DNA of 64,000 nt from Branchipolynoe longqiensis. Lineage: Eukaryota > Annelida > Polychaeta > Phyllodocida > Polynoidae. The stretch spans positions 59,168,042-59,232,041 of the forward strand of contig CM059193.1 in assembly GCA_030323885.1 (NCBI GenBank), written 5' to 3'. This document shows positions 26,801-41,800 of this stretch, one piece after another. Position 1 is the first letter of the stretch. Every line of letters begins with the position of its first letter. Under the pieces are notes generated by a model. It did no database searches, was not told the origin of the DNA, and was given only the letters and a program-made list of their open reading frames with translations. A program made the translations under genes and the position numbers.

Positions 26801-29800
26801 AATGGTGGCTGAAAACTGAAACAGCATCGAAAAGAAGGGGCACAGCTCCTGTACTGCAATACAGTCACTCTTCAAGCAGATCATAGGTAGGCGCCGTTAT
26901 TGTTGCACCACATAGGATCGGATTGGAGAGTGCTAAAACGAGAAATGGAAGGAATGTGAATTAACTGCAAGCTAATTGAATATAGACTACATATAGAACA
27001 TTGCCACGTGTCCAGGTTTAATAAGTAGGAGGAATGTGGGATGTTTAAGTTGAAAAAGTCTGCGGGTTTTGAGTTTCTGTCATTTTCTGAGATAAATATA
27101 TTAGGTTGATCGTTATAATCTACCTTACTTTAGTTTGAAGTAACTTTGATTTTAAATGGCTAACTTTTGAGACATTTGAAGCGCAAACATAGAAAATTAG
27201 TTTTGGCAAGCTTGCCAAAACTCTGACACTATAGATTTCGGCAGTAATAGGTTCTATTAAATTACTATTCCCTTCTATGTATTCCCTTCTATGTAGCGAA
27301 AAGTGTTTAATAAGTGCACCAGTATCTAACTTAGATATGTAGAATCAAATCGCGAGTTGTTTTGGTTTTGAAAATTTGATGTTTTCACCGGACTATGCTG
27401 CTTTAAAGTTTCATGGTCTGTTGAAGCATCACTTCTTTTGAAACCAATCCACATCCCTACATTCGATTGTATATCTCCAACTTAGATACTGGTGCGTTAA
27501 CTAACGATTTGGGGCAGTGTACAAAGAATAATAAGTGAATTCATGATAACGTCCCTTTGGACAACAACTTTGAGAAGGCCATTTACTAGGAACACCGCTA
27601 ACAAACTAGGTCAATCTCATGACCTCATTAGCCTTGCGGTCATTCCAAGTACCATATGTAGCTTGGTCAGGAGACCAGGCTACCTGCATTAGTAGGTCAG
27701 CCCATCATGTGACCTATGTGAGATGGGGATCTAGGTCACAACTACAGGGGTTTTGATTCACTTGTTGAAATTACTTTGGATGCATTCATTTCAAATTGCT
27801 CTAAAGTTATCTATCTGACATCGAAGCTAATTCAGATAATGTTATAATAGTCAACCAGATATTTATTTATTTATTTATTTATAAAAAAAAGAATATAGCA
27901 ACAAATTATAAAAGCCTCAGAGTATGCAACTTTTATAATGTTTCCAAATAGAAATATGTTGAGTAGGATCTTACATAAATAGATAATATATCAATTATAT
28001 ATATATATGGAATATATAGAATATAAATAATTTGGATAATGAATATTATATACATATCATATATATTATATGTAATAGATAATATATAGAATATATATAG
28101 AATATATATTCTTCCCAATTTTGGGTTGTGGATGTAACACAATTGAAGGGGACAGCAAAAAAGATAGGGGACTTCAACTTCAATTATTTTCATACAGCCT
28201 TGTAGAAAAATGTTATTATTAGTTATGGTATTAAGAAATAGGCTTACACATGCAACAGTAGCAAGTGTTTTCTGACTGAAGCTGTGGTATTCCCAGATTA
28301 GCATATTCCCTGACATAACAAGCTAGGGACAAGCAGGGGACACCACAGTTACATCCAGAACCAGTTTAATCATCATGGAATATTAGAAAAAGATACAAAG
28401 ATATGCAAGCAAGATGGATATTTATTTTGAAGTGAGGGTGTCCTTGTACTAGTTTATAGACTAACAAGTAATATTCTACGCAAAATAAAGGTCTAGTTGG
28501 CTGTAGAAAAGACCACAGTCTCCATGTCACAAATTCATGCCTTTAAAACACCATATTTGTGGAATGAATATGTTGCCAATTTTTTAATATGTCACATTAG
28601 GCCATCATTTTTTCATATCTATCCCTCCAAAGTGTAAGAATATCAGTTCTATAAAGAAAATAACTCCTTTACTCTTTCAATGATTGGTTTTGACCATTAC
28701 ATACTGGAAAATAGATTGGCCCCATTTACCATGAAACAACCCATATATACAATACATAATATATTGTATGTAAAACATATCCTATATATAATTGGCCCAT
28801 ATAATATATACACGTAGCTGTAGCGACTGCCTTGATTTTAGTAAATGCAGGAATGAATTCCACTGATGCTAATTAGATCTCAAATTAGTAAATCGGAATG
28901 GACAGTTATACTTTGGATATAATTATTACACTATGTATATTTCCAAATGTATCTACAACAACTGTGGCAATGTCCATATGTGAGTATATATGTGTGTATA
29001 TATGTGTGTATATAAATAATACACATATATAATTAGGGTACAATACAGAATATTCCCAAAGTCCAGCTGCAGCAAATAAAGGAGCAACATCGACGGCTTT
29101 TTCTTTTTCTTTTTCTTTTGTATAAGAATTGACACCATCAAATATAGTGAAACCACGGTTTTTAAACATAATTCGTTCCTAAATGTTGTTCGTAAACCAA
29201 TTTGTTGGTAAGCTTACATAAGAAACAATGGAAAATAGATTAATCGGTTCCTGACCCCCAAATTAAAGGTTTTTTTTTAAAACCTTGCATATGCATACAA
29301 TCTTGCACAACATGAATAAACAATAAATATAAATAAAAATAGAACTTAAACTGCCGATGCAGTTTTTGTTAGAAAATTATCATAATGAACCGATTTGTTT
29401 GGAAAGCGAGCTGTTCAAAAACCGAAGGTTTCACTGTATTTAAAATGAAAAGAGCTGAAATACATTGTCAAGGATAGAAGATTATTCAATCGCATGCTTT
29501 ATAAGGTTTGTTAAGAAAACGACACATGAAATCTACGTTTAGTTAGCGATTTTCTATTCCCTCAGTCATGTTCTCTGGCAGTCAATAACACTCAAATCTA
29601 AAATAAATTAAAACCTTTGGGCAGAAAAAAAGAGAATAGAAGAAATTATCCCACTCTTGAGAAACTAGATATGTATAATTATATATGTATATCTGCGAAA
29701 AGAAATGATATGTTTTTCTTTCAAATGATATAGAATTGCTAAGTGAAATATTAAATCAAAGAAGGTGATACACATTGCATTGTTAGCCATGAATTGTGAC

Positions 29801-32800
29801 TGTGTTGTCTGTATCAATCAAATCGAGTCATATAATTAAATTAGTATATATATATAGTATATAAAGTTTATGTAATTCTGCAAGAATTGATATATTCAAT
29901 TAGTGTTTTTTGATTCTGTATTTTGTTTTGCCATGATTGATTGACTGGTGATGATGTGACACACTGTCAGTAGGGAAAGCCATATTCACTGCAAAAAGTG
30001 AGAAGGATTAATTGTATTCAATCTTTGTTGTTTTTTTTATTCTAGAAACTAAAAATTGTCAAAAGACAGTAAAGATTTATGTCGAAAGACTGGTCTGAGA
30101 TCGGCATTATTGTACACATGTTGGATATATTTCTCATGGCTCGAGGATGTTATGGTGCCGTCACATTACGATGTTTCTCGCCAACATGCATCGACGTGTG
30201 TCACTTTTTGGCGGAACGTCGGGAGACGTCTGGAAGCGTTATACGCGCGTTAGGCACGCGTTGGTAATCATTGATGGACGGCGACGGTCGGCGGCGCGCA
30301 TCAGGGTATCGGCAAAGTTTTGTGCTTGCGCAAAACTTTCGACGTGCGACCACGTGCGACAACGCGTGGATGCCAATATTATGGCGATGTCAGAAGCACG
30401 GCGACATCGCCGGAATAACGTTATGCGAATGCTAGGCAGACATCGCACATGCATGAGGGTCGTTCCAACACGTTGCGCCAAACTGTTGCTTTGTTGTTTT
30501 ACATCCTAGCAACATCTAAGATCATATCAGGATGGCGCACCAAACTTTTTTTTTTTTTTCTCCCAACATCGGCCGCACACTACCAATACGTTGCGCTGAC
30601 GCCGAAAAGTTTGACGTTTCTCGACGATTAAAAGTGTTTTTGCGTGTTGGCGGCACACCGGCGAGATACGTCGTAGTGTGACAGGGCTATTAGGAACAAT
30701 TCATATTACTTAGCTGTGGTTCATTTGGGAGATAAGCATGTTCATTAAAGCTGCATAGTCCGATAAAGCATCACATTTTCAAAACCAAAATAATGATATA
30801 GATTTAACTCTACATATCTAACTAAGATATTGATGCACACATTAAGCATTCATTGCCACATAGAAGGGAACACTGAGACAATTTGATAGAACCTGTTACT
30901 GTTGAAGCCAGAGTTTTGGCGTGCTTGCCAAAACTAAGTTTACATGATTGACTTTCAAATATCTCAAAACTTATCCATTTAAAATAAAAGTTACTTCAAC
31001 CTGAAATAAGGTAGATTTATAACGATCAATTAAATATATTTATCTCATAAAAATGATCAAAATGCAAAATCATCGGACTATGCAACTGTAAGTGTGTGTT
31101 GTGTATTTATGTACTTAAAGCTGCATAGTCCGATGGAAACATCAAATTTATTTGTTTAAATCAAAGCAATTATCTAAATTTGATTCTACATATCTAACTT
31201 AGATAGCGGTGCACTTATTAACTATTTGTCGCCCCGCGGAAGGGAATATTGAGGCAATTTAATAGAACGTGCTACGGCAAAAGCTCATGGTATCAGTCTT
31301 GGCGTGCTTGTCAAAATTAATTTGGCATGTTTCAATTGTTTTCACTTCAAATATCTCAAAAGTTTGCCATTTAAAATAAACGTTACCTCAAACTAAAGTA
31401 TGGTAGATTATAATGATCAACCTAATATATTTATCTAAGAAAATGACAGAAGCTCAAAACCAATCGGACTATGCAACTTTAAGCGGAGTTGGGTGTGTGT
31501 TTCGGGTCCTTATCGAGAACCAATTAGATGGTGTATTAATATGGCACTCAAACTGCGTTTTCATGCTATATATATTCATACACTATCCAGAGTTGTCTAC
31601 TAAAGCCTAACTCTATAAGTATAACGTGATAATGTGTGCACTGTGTAAGTAATGCATAATCCATTATGCGAGTATAAAAACAACAGAAGGTGTCACTTCC
31701 TGTTATAATTGACTACATCACGGTTCCAGCGGCGCGGTGCATTGTGGGATGGGTCAGAGCAAAACAACCCCCCCAAAAGCACATGGCACATGCTAATACA
31801 CTGGGTGCAGCTATGAAATGTACTAGTTTCAGCTCTTGTTTGAAACATAGAATACTAACTAAAAAAATATATATAATAAATTAAGATATTAATCTTTTAT
31901 CCAGCACTGCATTTACATCAATATAATCAGCACATCTTATGCCATGTGCATTTAGATTTAGAAAGATCTAGGCACTCAGACTAGTGTTAGAGCCATAGCT
32001 AGAGTACTCAATGCATTGTCAATGGCAGTGAGCAATCTCCATACAGAAAAAGTAAAATATTGATAAAACCACACCACCTAGGCACAAACCGCTTGGAACA
32101 CATATAGAAAACAGGTTTAACAAAAAGATTATATTAAATTGATAAGGTTAGTGTTTGGGATTTCTATTAATTTTGAATAGAACTGACGTTTTTCAATGCG
32201 TGTATAGGCAAAGTCAATGGCCGTACGCCTTTGCTTTGCTCCCAAGGCCGTTTTCGGCGCATGCGCAGTCGGAACCGTGATGTAGTCTATTTATGCGCCT
32301 CATTCTGGTGGCGCCCTCATCGGCTTCACCCTTTACTAATTAACTGCCTCGCCATTCACTGCAGAATGCGTAAGTAGCCTATAGCCGTGTTTACACGGGG
32401 AATTGTGAAACGATCTAGACAAAGCGATTTATATGAAGCGTTTTAGATGCGTGTTTACACGGCAGAGTTTGAAAGTGTGTCGGCGCCGGGAACCAGCAGG
32501 CGCCTGTAGCTGGCAAGCACTGCTATTTGTTTAGTTTCCATACTTCGATTCACAATATGAATAATGACACCAATGTAGCGGCTACATTAATATCGCTTGG
32601 AATTTAGGGTTAATTTAATAAAATTTCATTATTTGAGTATGTAATTCTGTTAAATATGATCGCATTCAATAGATTTCGGCCTAATCGGTCCCTCACACTG
32701 CTGGGCACCAGCGATTAGTTACTGCTCCCCCTGTAGCTGGCAAGCACTACTATTTTACACTACAGCCACCTGGGAACCAGCTGAATCGCTTCAAATAAAC

Positions 32801-35800
32801 CACCTCGTGAGGTGGTATAGATGAACTGTTTCATATGAATCGATTCAGCCCTAAAACGCGTCAGAGTCGCGTTTACACGCCAAATGTGAGTCGATCTAGG
32901 CAAGGCGTTTTATATGAGGCGTTTTAAATCGCCCGTGTAAACACGGCTAATGTGTAGTGTGTGAATTCAATCATAGGCCTACCTGGCAGAATTCTGATCA
33001 ATAAAAGCCGCTGAATTCACAGGAACTACTTCTATTTAGAATAAATATTTTGTTGTTGAGCGCAAGGTTTCAATTTCCTCAGTTTGTTCTCGGCCCTCAT
33101 GGGCGATAATATAGTGTGTACCCTTGTTCCTTTGTTCCATAATGTTGTTGAACGCTGCCGCATGATTGATAATGACATCTACAGTCACCAACTCGAACAC
33201 ATTATTTGTGTGCATGAGCATCTGCAAAAGAGAGCATTAGAGTTATATTGGAGTGGATTTTACTAGACTGTTTCCCTACCGTAGTGTCGGCAAAGATAAT
33301 ACCGCCTGCTCTACAACAATCACTGCAAGCTGAAGTCACCCGCAACTTGGGCCGTCACACGGGTTGCTGCCATATCCTAGGGGGCGCCAAACATAATTTC
33401 AAGAAAGAAATATTTGTTTAATTATACTTGGAAGGGCGCCATAAATTCAGCTTGCCCACGGCGCCAGCCGCCAAGGCCCAGTTATGTCCACTGTAATGCC
33501 TAGTACACACCTACCGTTTGTGTGCACCCACCTACCGTATACGATCTAAAACTGCCCGTTTCGCGCACAAAAATCGCTAGGTGTGCGCGGGGAGCGCACA
33601 CCTAGCGATTGCGATTCGCGACTAAAAACTCAGTTTTAGGGCTAAAACGGGCCGATTACGATTGCGATTCGCGATTCGAAAAATGAATCGGCCCATTTTC
33701 AGTTTTAAGCGGGTCGGGTCGAGTCTTTTAGTGCGCGAATCGTATACGGTAGGTGTGTACCAGGCATAAGCAGGCGCTCCACGGACAGGAAGCAGTCAGG
33801 TGGAATGGGTGGCTCGAGTAAGGGCCACAATAAAAGCTGATCTCCAATTGGTGCCCGGCACTAGGATATTCACGATAAGTAAGTATTAAGTTGCAGCTCT
33901 ATGCCCGACATCAGCTTTAGTAGTAATATCTCATTGAATTGTAGTAGTACCTCATTGGTTAGTAGTAGCACCTCATTGAATTCTAGTAGTACCTCATTGG
34001 TTAGTAGTAGTAGCTCATTGAATTGTAGTAGTAGTAGTATCTCATTGAATTGTAGTAGTACCTCATTGGTTAGTAGTAGTACCTCATTGGTTAGTAGTAG
34101 CACCTCATTGAATTGTAGTAGCACCTCATTGGTTAGTAGTAGTACCTCATTGAATTGTAGTAGTACCTCATTGGTTAGTAGTAGTACCCCATTGAATTGT
34201 GGTAGTAGTACCTCATTGAATTATAGCAGTACCTCATTGGTTAGTAGTAGTACCTCATTGGTTTGTAGTACCTCATTGGTTAGTAGTAGTACCTGATTGA
34301 ATTGTAGTAGTACCTCATTGGTTAATAGTAGTACCTCATTGAATTGTGGTAGTAGTACCTCATTGAATTATAGCAGTACCTCATTGGTTAGAAGTAGTAC
34401 CTCATTGGTTAGTAGTAGTACCTCACTAATGAGTAACAGTACCTCATTGATTAGAAGCAGTACTTTATTAGTTGTAGTAGTTCTTTGATTAGTAGTGGTT
34501 CCTAATTGATTGGCAGTAGTACCTCATTTATTAATAGTAATGCCTCATTTAGTAGTACTAGTACCTCATTGATTATTATTAGTACTAGTAGCATTACCTT
34601 ACTGCTTACTATTACCTCATGTATTAGTAGTATTACCTCATTGAATAGTAATGTTACCAAATTGATTTGTAATATTACCTCATTGCTTAGTCGTATTATC
34701 TCATTTCTCAGTAGCATTACCTCATTGATTAGTAGTATTACCTAATTGATTAGTAACATTAATTACCCCATTCATTTGTAGCATTACCTCATTGATTAGT
34801 AGTATTATCTCCTTGATTAGAAATATTATCTCATTGCTTAGTAGTATGCCTCATTGATTACTTGCATTACCAAATTGATTAGTAACATTACCTCAGTGAT
34901 TAGTAGTATTACCTCATTGCTTACTAGTATTATCTCCTTCATTGGAAATATGACCCCATTGCTTAGTGGTGTTACCTCATTGATTACTTGTATTATCTAA
35001 TTGATTAGTAACATTAACCTAATTGATTAGAAATATTATCTCATTCATTAGTAGTATTACCTCATTGCTTAGTAGTTTTACCTGATTGATTAGTAACATT
35101 ACCTAATTAATTAGTAAAATTACCTAATTCATTAGTAGCATTACTTCATTGATTACATGTATTACCTAATTGATTAGAAATATTACCTCGTTGATTAGTA
35201 GTATTACCTCATTGAGCAGTAGTATTAATAGTATTACTGGACCAATAACTGTGGCACACGTAGTACCGAGGGATGAATCACATGGTCCAAGGTATCAATT
35301 AAAGGGAACTGATATACACCTACTACTACTAATCAATTACATGTCTCTACAATGCTTACCTCATCAAACATATTCTTTTTAGGTTTTGTTGTTTTGTTGT
35401 TTTTTTACTTATTAACTCATGTAGCCATATGGGTGGACCACTGCTATGGGCAGACGATATTTCAATGTGCGAATTGTCTCATCTGATTTAAAGCTGCATA
35501 GTCTGATGAAAATATCAAATTTTCAAAGCAAAAACAATTATCTAAATTTGATTCTACATATCTAACTTAGATACTGGTGCACATATTAAACATTTGTCAC
35601 CACACAGAACGGAATACTGAGGCAATTGAATAGAACCTGTTACTGCAGAAGCCTATTGAGTCAGAGTTTTGACAAGCTTGCCAAAATTAATTTGGCATGT
35701 TTCCACTTCAAATATCTCAAAAGTTAGCCACTTAAAATAAAAGTTACTTCAACCTAAAGTAAGGTACATAATAATGATCAACCTAATGTATTTATCTCAT

Positions 35801-38800
35801 AAAATTTCAGAAACTCAAAACCATCGGACTATGCAACTTTAACTGTCCCTCCAATGAAAAGACACCTGCTAAGTCAGGACAACATTGTTCCAGATGGTGG
35901 ATTGTCCTTTTGAAGATAGTTATTACTGCAACCAGACGGGGTGGCCGAATGAGTTGAGCACACTCCTCCCATTTTGGCAGGTCATGGGATTCAAACCCTG
36001 GCCGAGTCAAACTAATGACCTACAAATGTATACCTGTCACTAACTGGCATTCAGCATTGGTCGTAATGCGAAGCATTACGTTTGATGCGTGGAGAGGAAG
36101 AGACCCTCCCCCCCCCTCCCCGCCCGGGGGTTGTCGCGCAGCATTCGCGCCTCGCGCGACGCCCGCTGCTCACCTCTCTCCCTCGCCCTCCCTTCGCCTG
36201 CGCATTCACGCCTCCCCTGCCACTGCTCACCCCGCTCCCTTATAAGGCCGCCCGCCGGCCTCCCTCAGCCATTCGCCTTCCAAGCCTCCTCCACGCCGCC
36301 ATTTCTCTCCACCCACCCACCCAACTCTCCCACACTTCTCTCTTTTCAGCTCTGGTGGAGGACTCCTCGGCGCCCCCCCTCACATAAACTCTCCGGACTG
36401 CCTCCTCGGGCCTCCCCTGGGCCGCCCGACTAGACTCCTATAGTAGCTTCCTCATAGCCTGCCTCTGTACTTAATCCTGTATGCATTTCTCACTGTCCTT
36501 GTCTCTGTATATTGCCCTCTATGTTTCCCGAGGCACACCAATAAACGCCTCTTTCCCCCCTCACATAAACTCTCCGGACTGCCTCCTCGGGCCTCCCCTG
36601 GGCCGCCCGACTAGACTCCTATAGTAGCTTCCTCATAGCCTGCCTCTGTACTTATTCCTGTATGCATTTCTCACTGTCCTTGTCTCTGTATATTGCCCTG
36701 TATGTTTCCCGAGGCGCACCAATAAACGCCTCTTTTCCCACTCCCGCCTCGTGTCTTCCTTTTCGCGCATCACAAGGATATGGAAAAGAGCAGTGGAATG
36801 AGGAAGACCAATTGCCTGTGATTGAAATTTCCGTTTGCTTAATCAACTTATGTACCAACAAACAAAAGGTAATTGTGTGGGTGAGGGCTTACGTGTGTTC
36901 TTTTGTTGTAAATATGTTTATTCTCCAGAATAAGTGTTTTGTCAGTGCCGAAGCACTACTCGTCTTCCAGCCATTTTTCAATTCAGGATTATTTACACAA
37001 AAACGGTACTTAGAGTATGTTGTGTGTATTTGAAGAGTTCAGGCGCAAAAACCCTGCAAATGCCAATCCAAAAATTGAGCTAAACATCAGAATCAAACCT
37101 TCAATTTATTTTGTCGTAAATTCCTACTTTTTTTTCGATCATTGCTTCATAATCATGTGATCATAAGAAAAGTGGAATTAGAGAGAAATAAAATTATTTT
37201 CAGGTAACAATCTTTTATTTAAGTTACATTTTTGGATTGGTGTTTATGGTGATTTGCTGTGATATTCACTCTTCATTTGCTGTGATATTCTAATTGTGAA
37301 CGCTGTAGAATTCGATTTGAAATAATGATGGGGGGAAGGAGGGAGGAATTGAGGAGGGGAGAGGGAGGAGTCTATGAGGACTGATAATGCCGCCAGAGAA
37401 CCTGTGACTGAGGGAGAGTGAGTGAATGCTGTGGAGTCTATGGACTTGTATTTATTTACATCCAGTTCTACCGTGGTGGCTCAGGGAACACAACTGGCCA
37501 GGCCTCATGCCTGTCGCTGCTTGAACAAACATAGCATCTGTTGTCATTATCTCAAACTCATTATGGGTGTTTGTTAGCACCTGGAAACAAACGGAGAGTG
37601 GAGAATGTGTGATTAGTTGATCTGTTTACCTGTTTACCTGGATTGAGGCAGAGAGCGTGTCTATACACGCTCTCTGATTGAGGGTAGACGCAATGTCATA
37701 AGCTGTGTTTACACGGGCAATTGTAAGCCGATTTAGACAAAGCGAATTATATGAAGCGAACTAGGCGTGAAAGTGAGCCGTGTCCACACTTGCAGTACTT
37801 GGGTCGGCTTAAGGCGGAAATCGATATCTGCGCATGAGCAAGTCCATACTAACCAGCGCCACTTTCGGTTAGTCGACGTCGCCACGAGAGAGTGTGGGTT
37901 CGACCTAGATATGTATGGACTGAATCGCATTGTTTTGGAACGGTCAAAACTTCTGCTGGGCAGTGAAAACCTAGAAATAAATGATGAAAAAAATATCTGT
38001 ACACCTCTAGCCGGTTCTTATCAAATTATATTATATAGTGTGACGTGCTTAATCCGCTTCAAGTAAACCGCTACCGTCCGCACAACCATTGATAAACCGA
38101 CGTATAAAAAGCGCTTCATATAACCCATCTCGCGACGCGGTTTAGTAGAGGTTAACTAGTTGACGCGATTCAGCCCTAATCCGCCTCGGAGTCGCGTTCA
38201 CACGGCGAATGTAAACCGAACTAGACAAGGCGATTTATATGATGCAGCTTAACTCGCCTGTGTAAACACGGCTATAGATAGAGCCTCTGAAATAAATAGG
38301 GATTCAAATGTGTGATTAAGAGAGTGTAAACAGAAATCACAGGAGAATGTAAATACCGTAAAACCTCTCTAAATTGACCGACCATGGGACCGACTTTAAA
38401 TAGTCCATTTAGGGAGGTGGTCGGTTTAGGGAGGTTTTTTAAAATCATTACAATGCTATTTCTATGGGTGATCATTTGGGACCCAAATGAAGCGATCAAT
38501 ATAGGGGAGTGGTCGATCTGTGTAGGTGGTCGGTTAGAGAGGTTTTACTGTAATCAGTAGGCCCCTATTTTTTCCAATCTGTTTTTTGTTTAAACAGAGT
38601 AGGCCCTATGGTCATTGTTATTTTTGTAATGTAATTCAGCCAGAAGAATACAACAATGAATTATACATGAACAGGCTTGTCAATTGAGATGTAGAGGACT
38701 TGAGTGTATTTTCTAACAACTGTAATTAGTTTTTATTAGATTAATATTAATCAATTTCTACTTGTATCTTGATGATTTGGGTGTATTTTCTAGCAAATCG

Positions 38801-41800
38801 AAGCTGGATATAATAGCGACTTGGATGCATCTTCTATACAAATCTAATCTGTCTTTTAATAAGATTAAGATTCTCATTAATTTTTACTTGCATTGTTTTT
38901 CAACAAATGAAGGAGAAAGAAATACTAGAATTAACTATAAAGAGTTTTCCGTGGATATTGGTGACTGCGATGTATTTTCTATGGGATCCGACCGTTCTGG
39001 TAGGGCCTTAGATGTTGCTAGGACCCAAAAACAACAACAAACAAACATATCTATGTGATCCAACCTGTTTTCCTTATGAGATTATCATCATATATAGGTG
39101 TATTTTTCTTAATAAAATCAAAGAGAAATTGATGCTAATGAAGAGAAAACACTGATAAAGACACAGAAAATACACTGTTCGAAGGAAATCGTTCATGATG
39201 GTCTACCAACATGGATAATTTACACGCGTACGAGGAGCCCTACCCTTCCTCCCCTACGACCCCCTCTCCCCCTGCACGACTACCCACGCCTCCTCACCCC
39301 TACCCTACCCGACAGCCACCCCCACTCCCTCTCCCCCTACCCCTCTACCCCGACGGTGGCGCCATCTGAACTAGAATTCACGAACTAAAAACCCTGCCGG
39401 AGACAGCCAGAACTACCACGCGAGACTCTGACGTCACGATCTCGCCTGGCGAGACCCACACCCTGCCTGGCCTATATAAACGAGCAGCTCACTGCTCCTG
39501 GCACTTGCTATCCGGACCGCACCTCGTCCACACCTCTCTCTATCACCTCTCCGCCGGCCGGACACCTCCTTGATATGTCTGAAAAGAGTTCCAGGAGGGG
39601 GTGCCTGCCGGCATTTTCACTTTCTACCCTTACTCTGTCCGTGTCTATGGCTCGCCGGTTGGTTACCATAGGGCAGATAGGCACGGGCCTTTGACTCAAC
39701 TCTCCTCATTTCTCTTTCCTAGATCTGCCCACTCGATTTCTCCCAGGCTCACTTCTTCCCCTAACCAGGGTTGTTGTGTTCTTGGGGGGGGCTCTTGACC
39801 TTTTTTCCTTTTCTCTGACTGGTTCTTGTTGCTGGAACGACCGCTGCTACCACCTTTGCCCGCCTTCCTCACACCCCTGCTGACCGGATACAAGTGCTCC
39901 CCTACAGACACCATACAGATCACTACAAACAGACGGCACGGAGAGATCCGCTGCCACCCGACGCCCTGTCGTCACCACGTCTTGAAGGATGTCCCCAGCC
40001 TTCACAACACTTCCTCTGAGACCACTTCACCGCAGAAGACATGTCTTAACCAAAGACTGGGCCGATTTATCGGAAGCCTCTCTACAAATGTTGCAGTCCT
40101 GCAACCGGTAACCGTCGTAAGGTTACGAACACCCCATACAATACAATGCTCCTGGCACTACCAACCGGGCAGTCAGACGAACAACACCAGGCCACAGCAA
40201 CTCAGCTCCAGCCCAGCCAACCGGCTCGCTCTCCAATCAGCCAACCGGCTTGCTCTCCATCCAGCCAACCGGCTCGCCACTCCACTGCCTCCCTGCAGCC
40301 GGACGTACAAGCTCCACCCTTGCCGCAACACTTCACACCGTAACACATCACACCGCAACACATCACACCGCAACACATCACACCTCTGCCCCACAACACG
40401 ACGGCACGACCGACCAACACGACGGCACGACCGGCGCTCACCTCCAGTATAGCCAACCAGCTCACTCTCCAAACAGCCAACCGGCTCACTCTCCAAACAG
40501 CCAACCGGCTTGCTCTCCATCCAGCCAACCGGCTCGTCTCTCCACTGCCCGCCGCGCAGCCGGACGAACAACTCCACCCCTGCATCTACCGGGCCCCGCC
40601 TGTCGCCGCCCTGCCGCCACAACCACCAAGTAAGCACCAACCGACCCGTCTCACGAGCCACTCGGCCCGCTATAGCCACTGCACCGCCTGGGGACGACAC
40701 ACCGCGAACACATCACACCCCTGCGCGCAGCCAAACGAACGGCCCTCAACTCTACATCACACGGCAGCACCCTACAAACACGCCCGCCAAGTAAACGGAC
40801 CCGCCCACGACACACTCGGCCAGCCACCGCCACTGCACCGCCGGGGACGGCACACGGCGAACACATCACAACCCTGCAACAACAAACCGCCTGGCACCAC
40901 AGCCAGACGAACCTCTACAGCCAACCGGCCTATCCTCCAACAGACCACAGACAACACGACGGTACGACCGGCCTACCGCCCAGCTCAACTCACCACCACA
41001 GAGAACCAACCCACCAGCCACGGCCTACACGACGGTCCGAACGGACTACCACTACAGCTCCCCCCCGTCGCCTCATGACCGTGCCACACGCCGTGACCGG
41101 CCTGCCTCCCCCTGCCATCACACGGATGACACACGACCCCACACAGCCTCACACAACAGCCTCCCGCCACACGGCACAACCGCCCCAACACACCATGCCA
41201 GATAATCGCCTCAGAAGTCCCCGCCGCCCCCTGCATCCTGAGGAGAGGTGGCCGCCTCAGAACTTCACGACGACCCTGCATACTTAAGCACACGGCACCA
41301 GACGCACCTTCCCTGAACAGAGGAGGCGCCCAAGCGGGTCCTCCCACCACACAAGCAGCCATCTCATCGACACAGGCCCTCTCCACTATTTGGTTGAGGG
41401 CCTGAGTCGAACAACCACAACATCCCTCAACAACCCCACAGCAGCCGCCGGGCATCTCTCCGATCCCCGCCTCTACACCGGCATCCCCAAGGCGCATCCC
41501 TCGACGAGGTCCTCAGCTAGGCAACTGGCGATCATCAGCAGTCTACACCTAATTTCCTAGGGCAGCCTTTCCTTCATCGACACAGGCCCTCCCAACATTT
41601 GGTTGAGGGCCTGAGTCGAACTTTACCTAAAACCATATTGATCTGATATTACCTACTTGCTTTTTACATGTCTTTGATTCAATAAAATTTCCATAACATG
41701 GGCTCCTCGTTCGCGTGATTAATTGTTCATGATGGTCTACCAACATGGATAATTTACACGCGTACGAGGAGCCCTACCCTTCCTCCCCTACGACCCCCTC

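Noticed and set aside
33870..34745. Ser/Thr-rich and Leu-rich ORFs
   Set aside because: Low-complexity frames in a 21-bp minisatellite, open on both strands.
39826..41497. Pro/His/Thr-rich and Trp/Gly-rich ORFs on both strands
   Set aside because: GC-rich body of a repeated retroelement; no domain, and frames are open on both strands through CpG-rich repeats.
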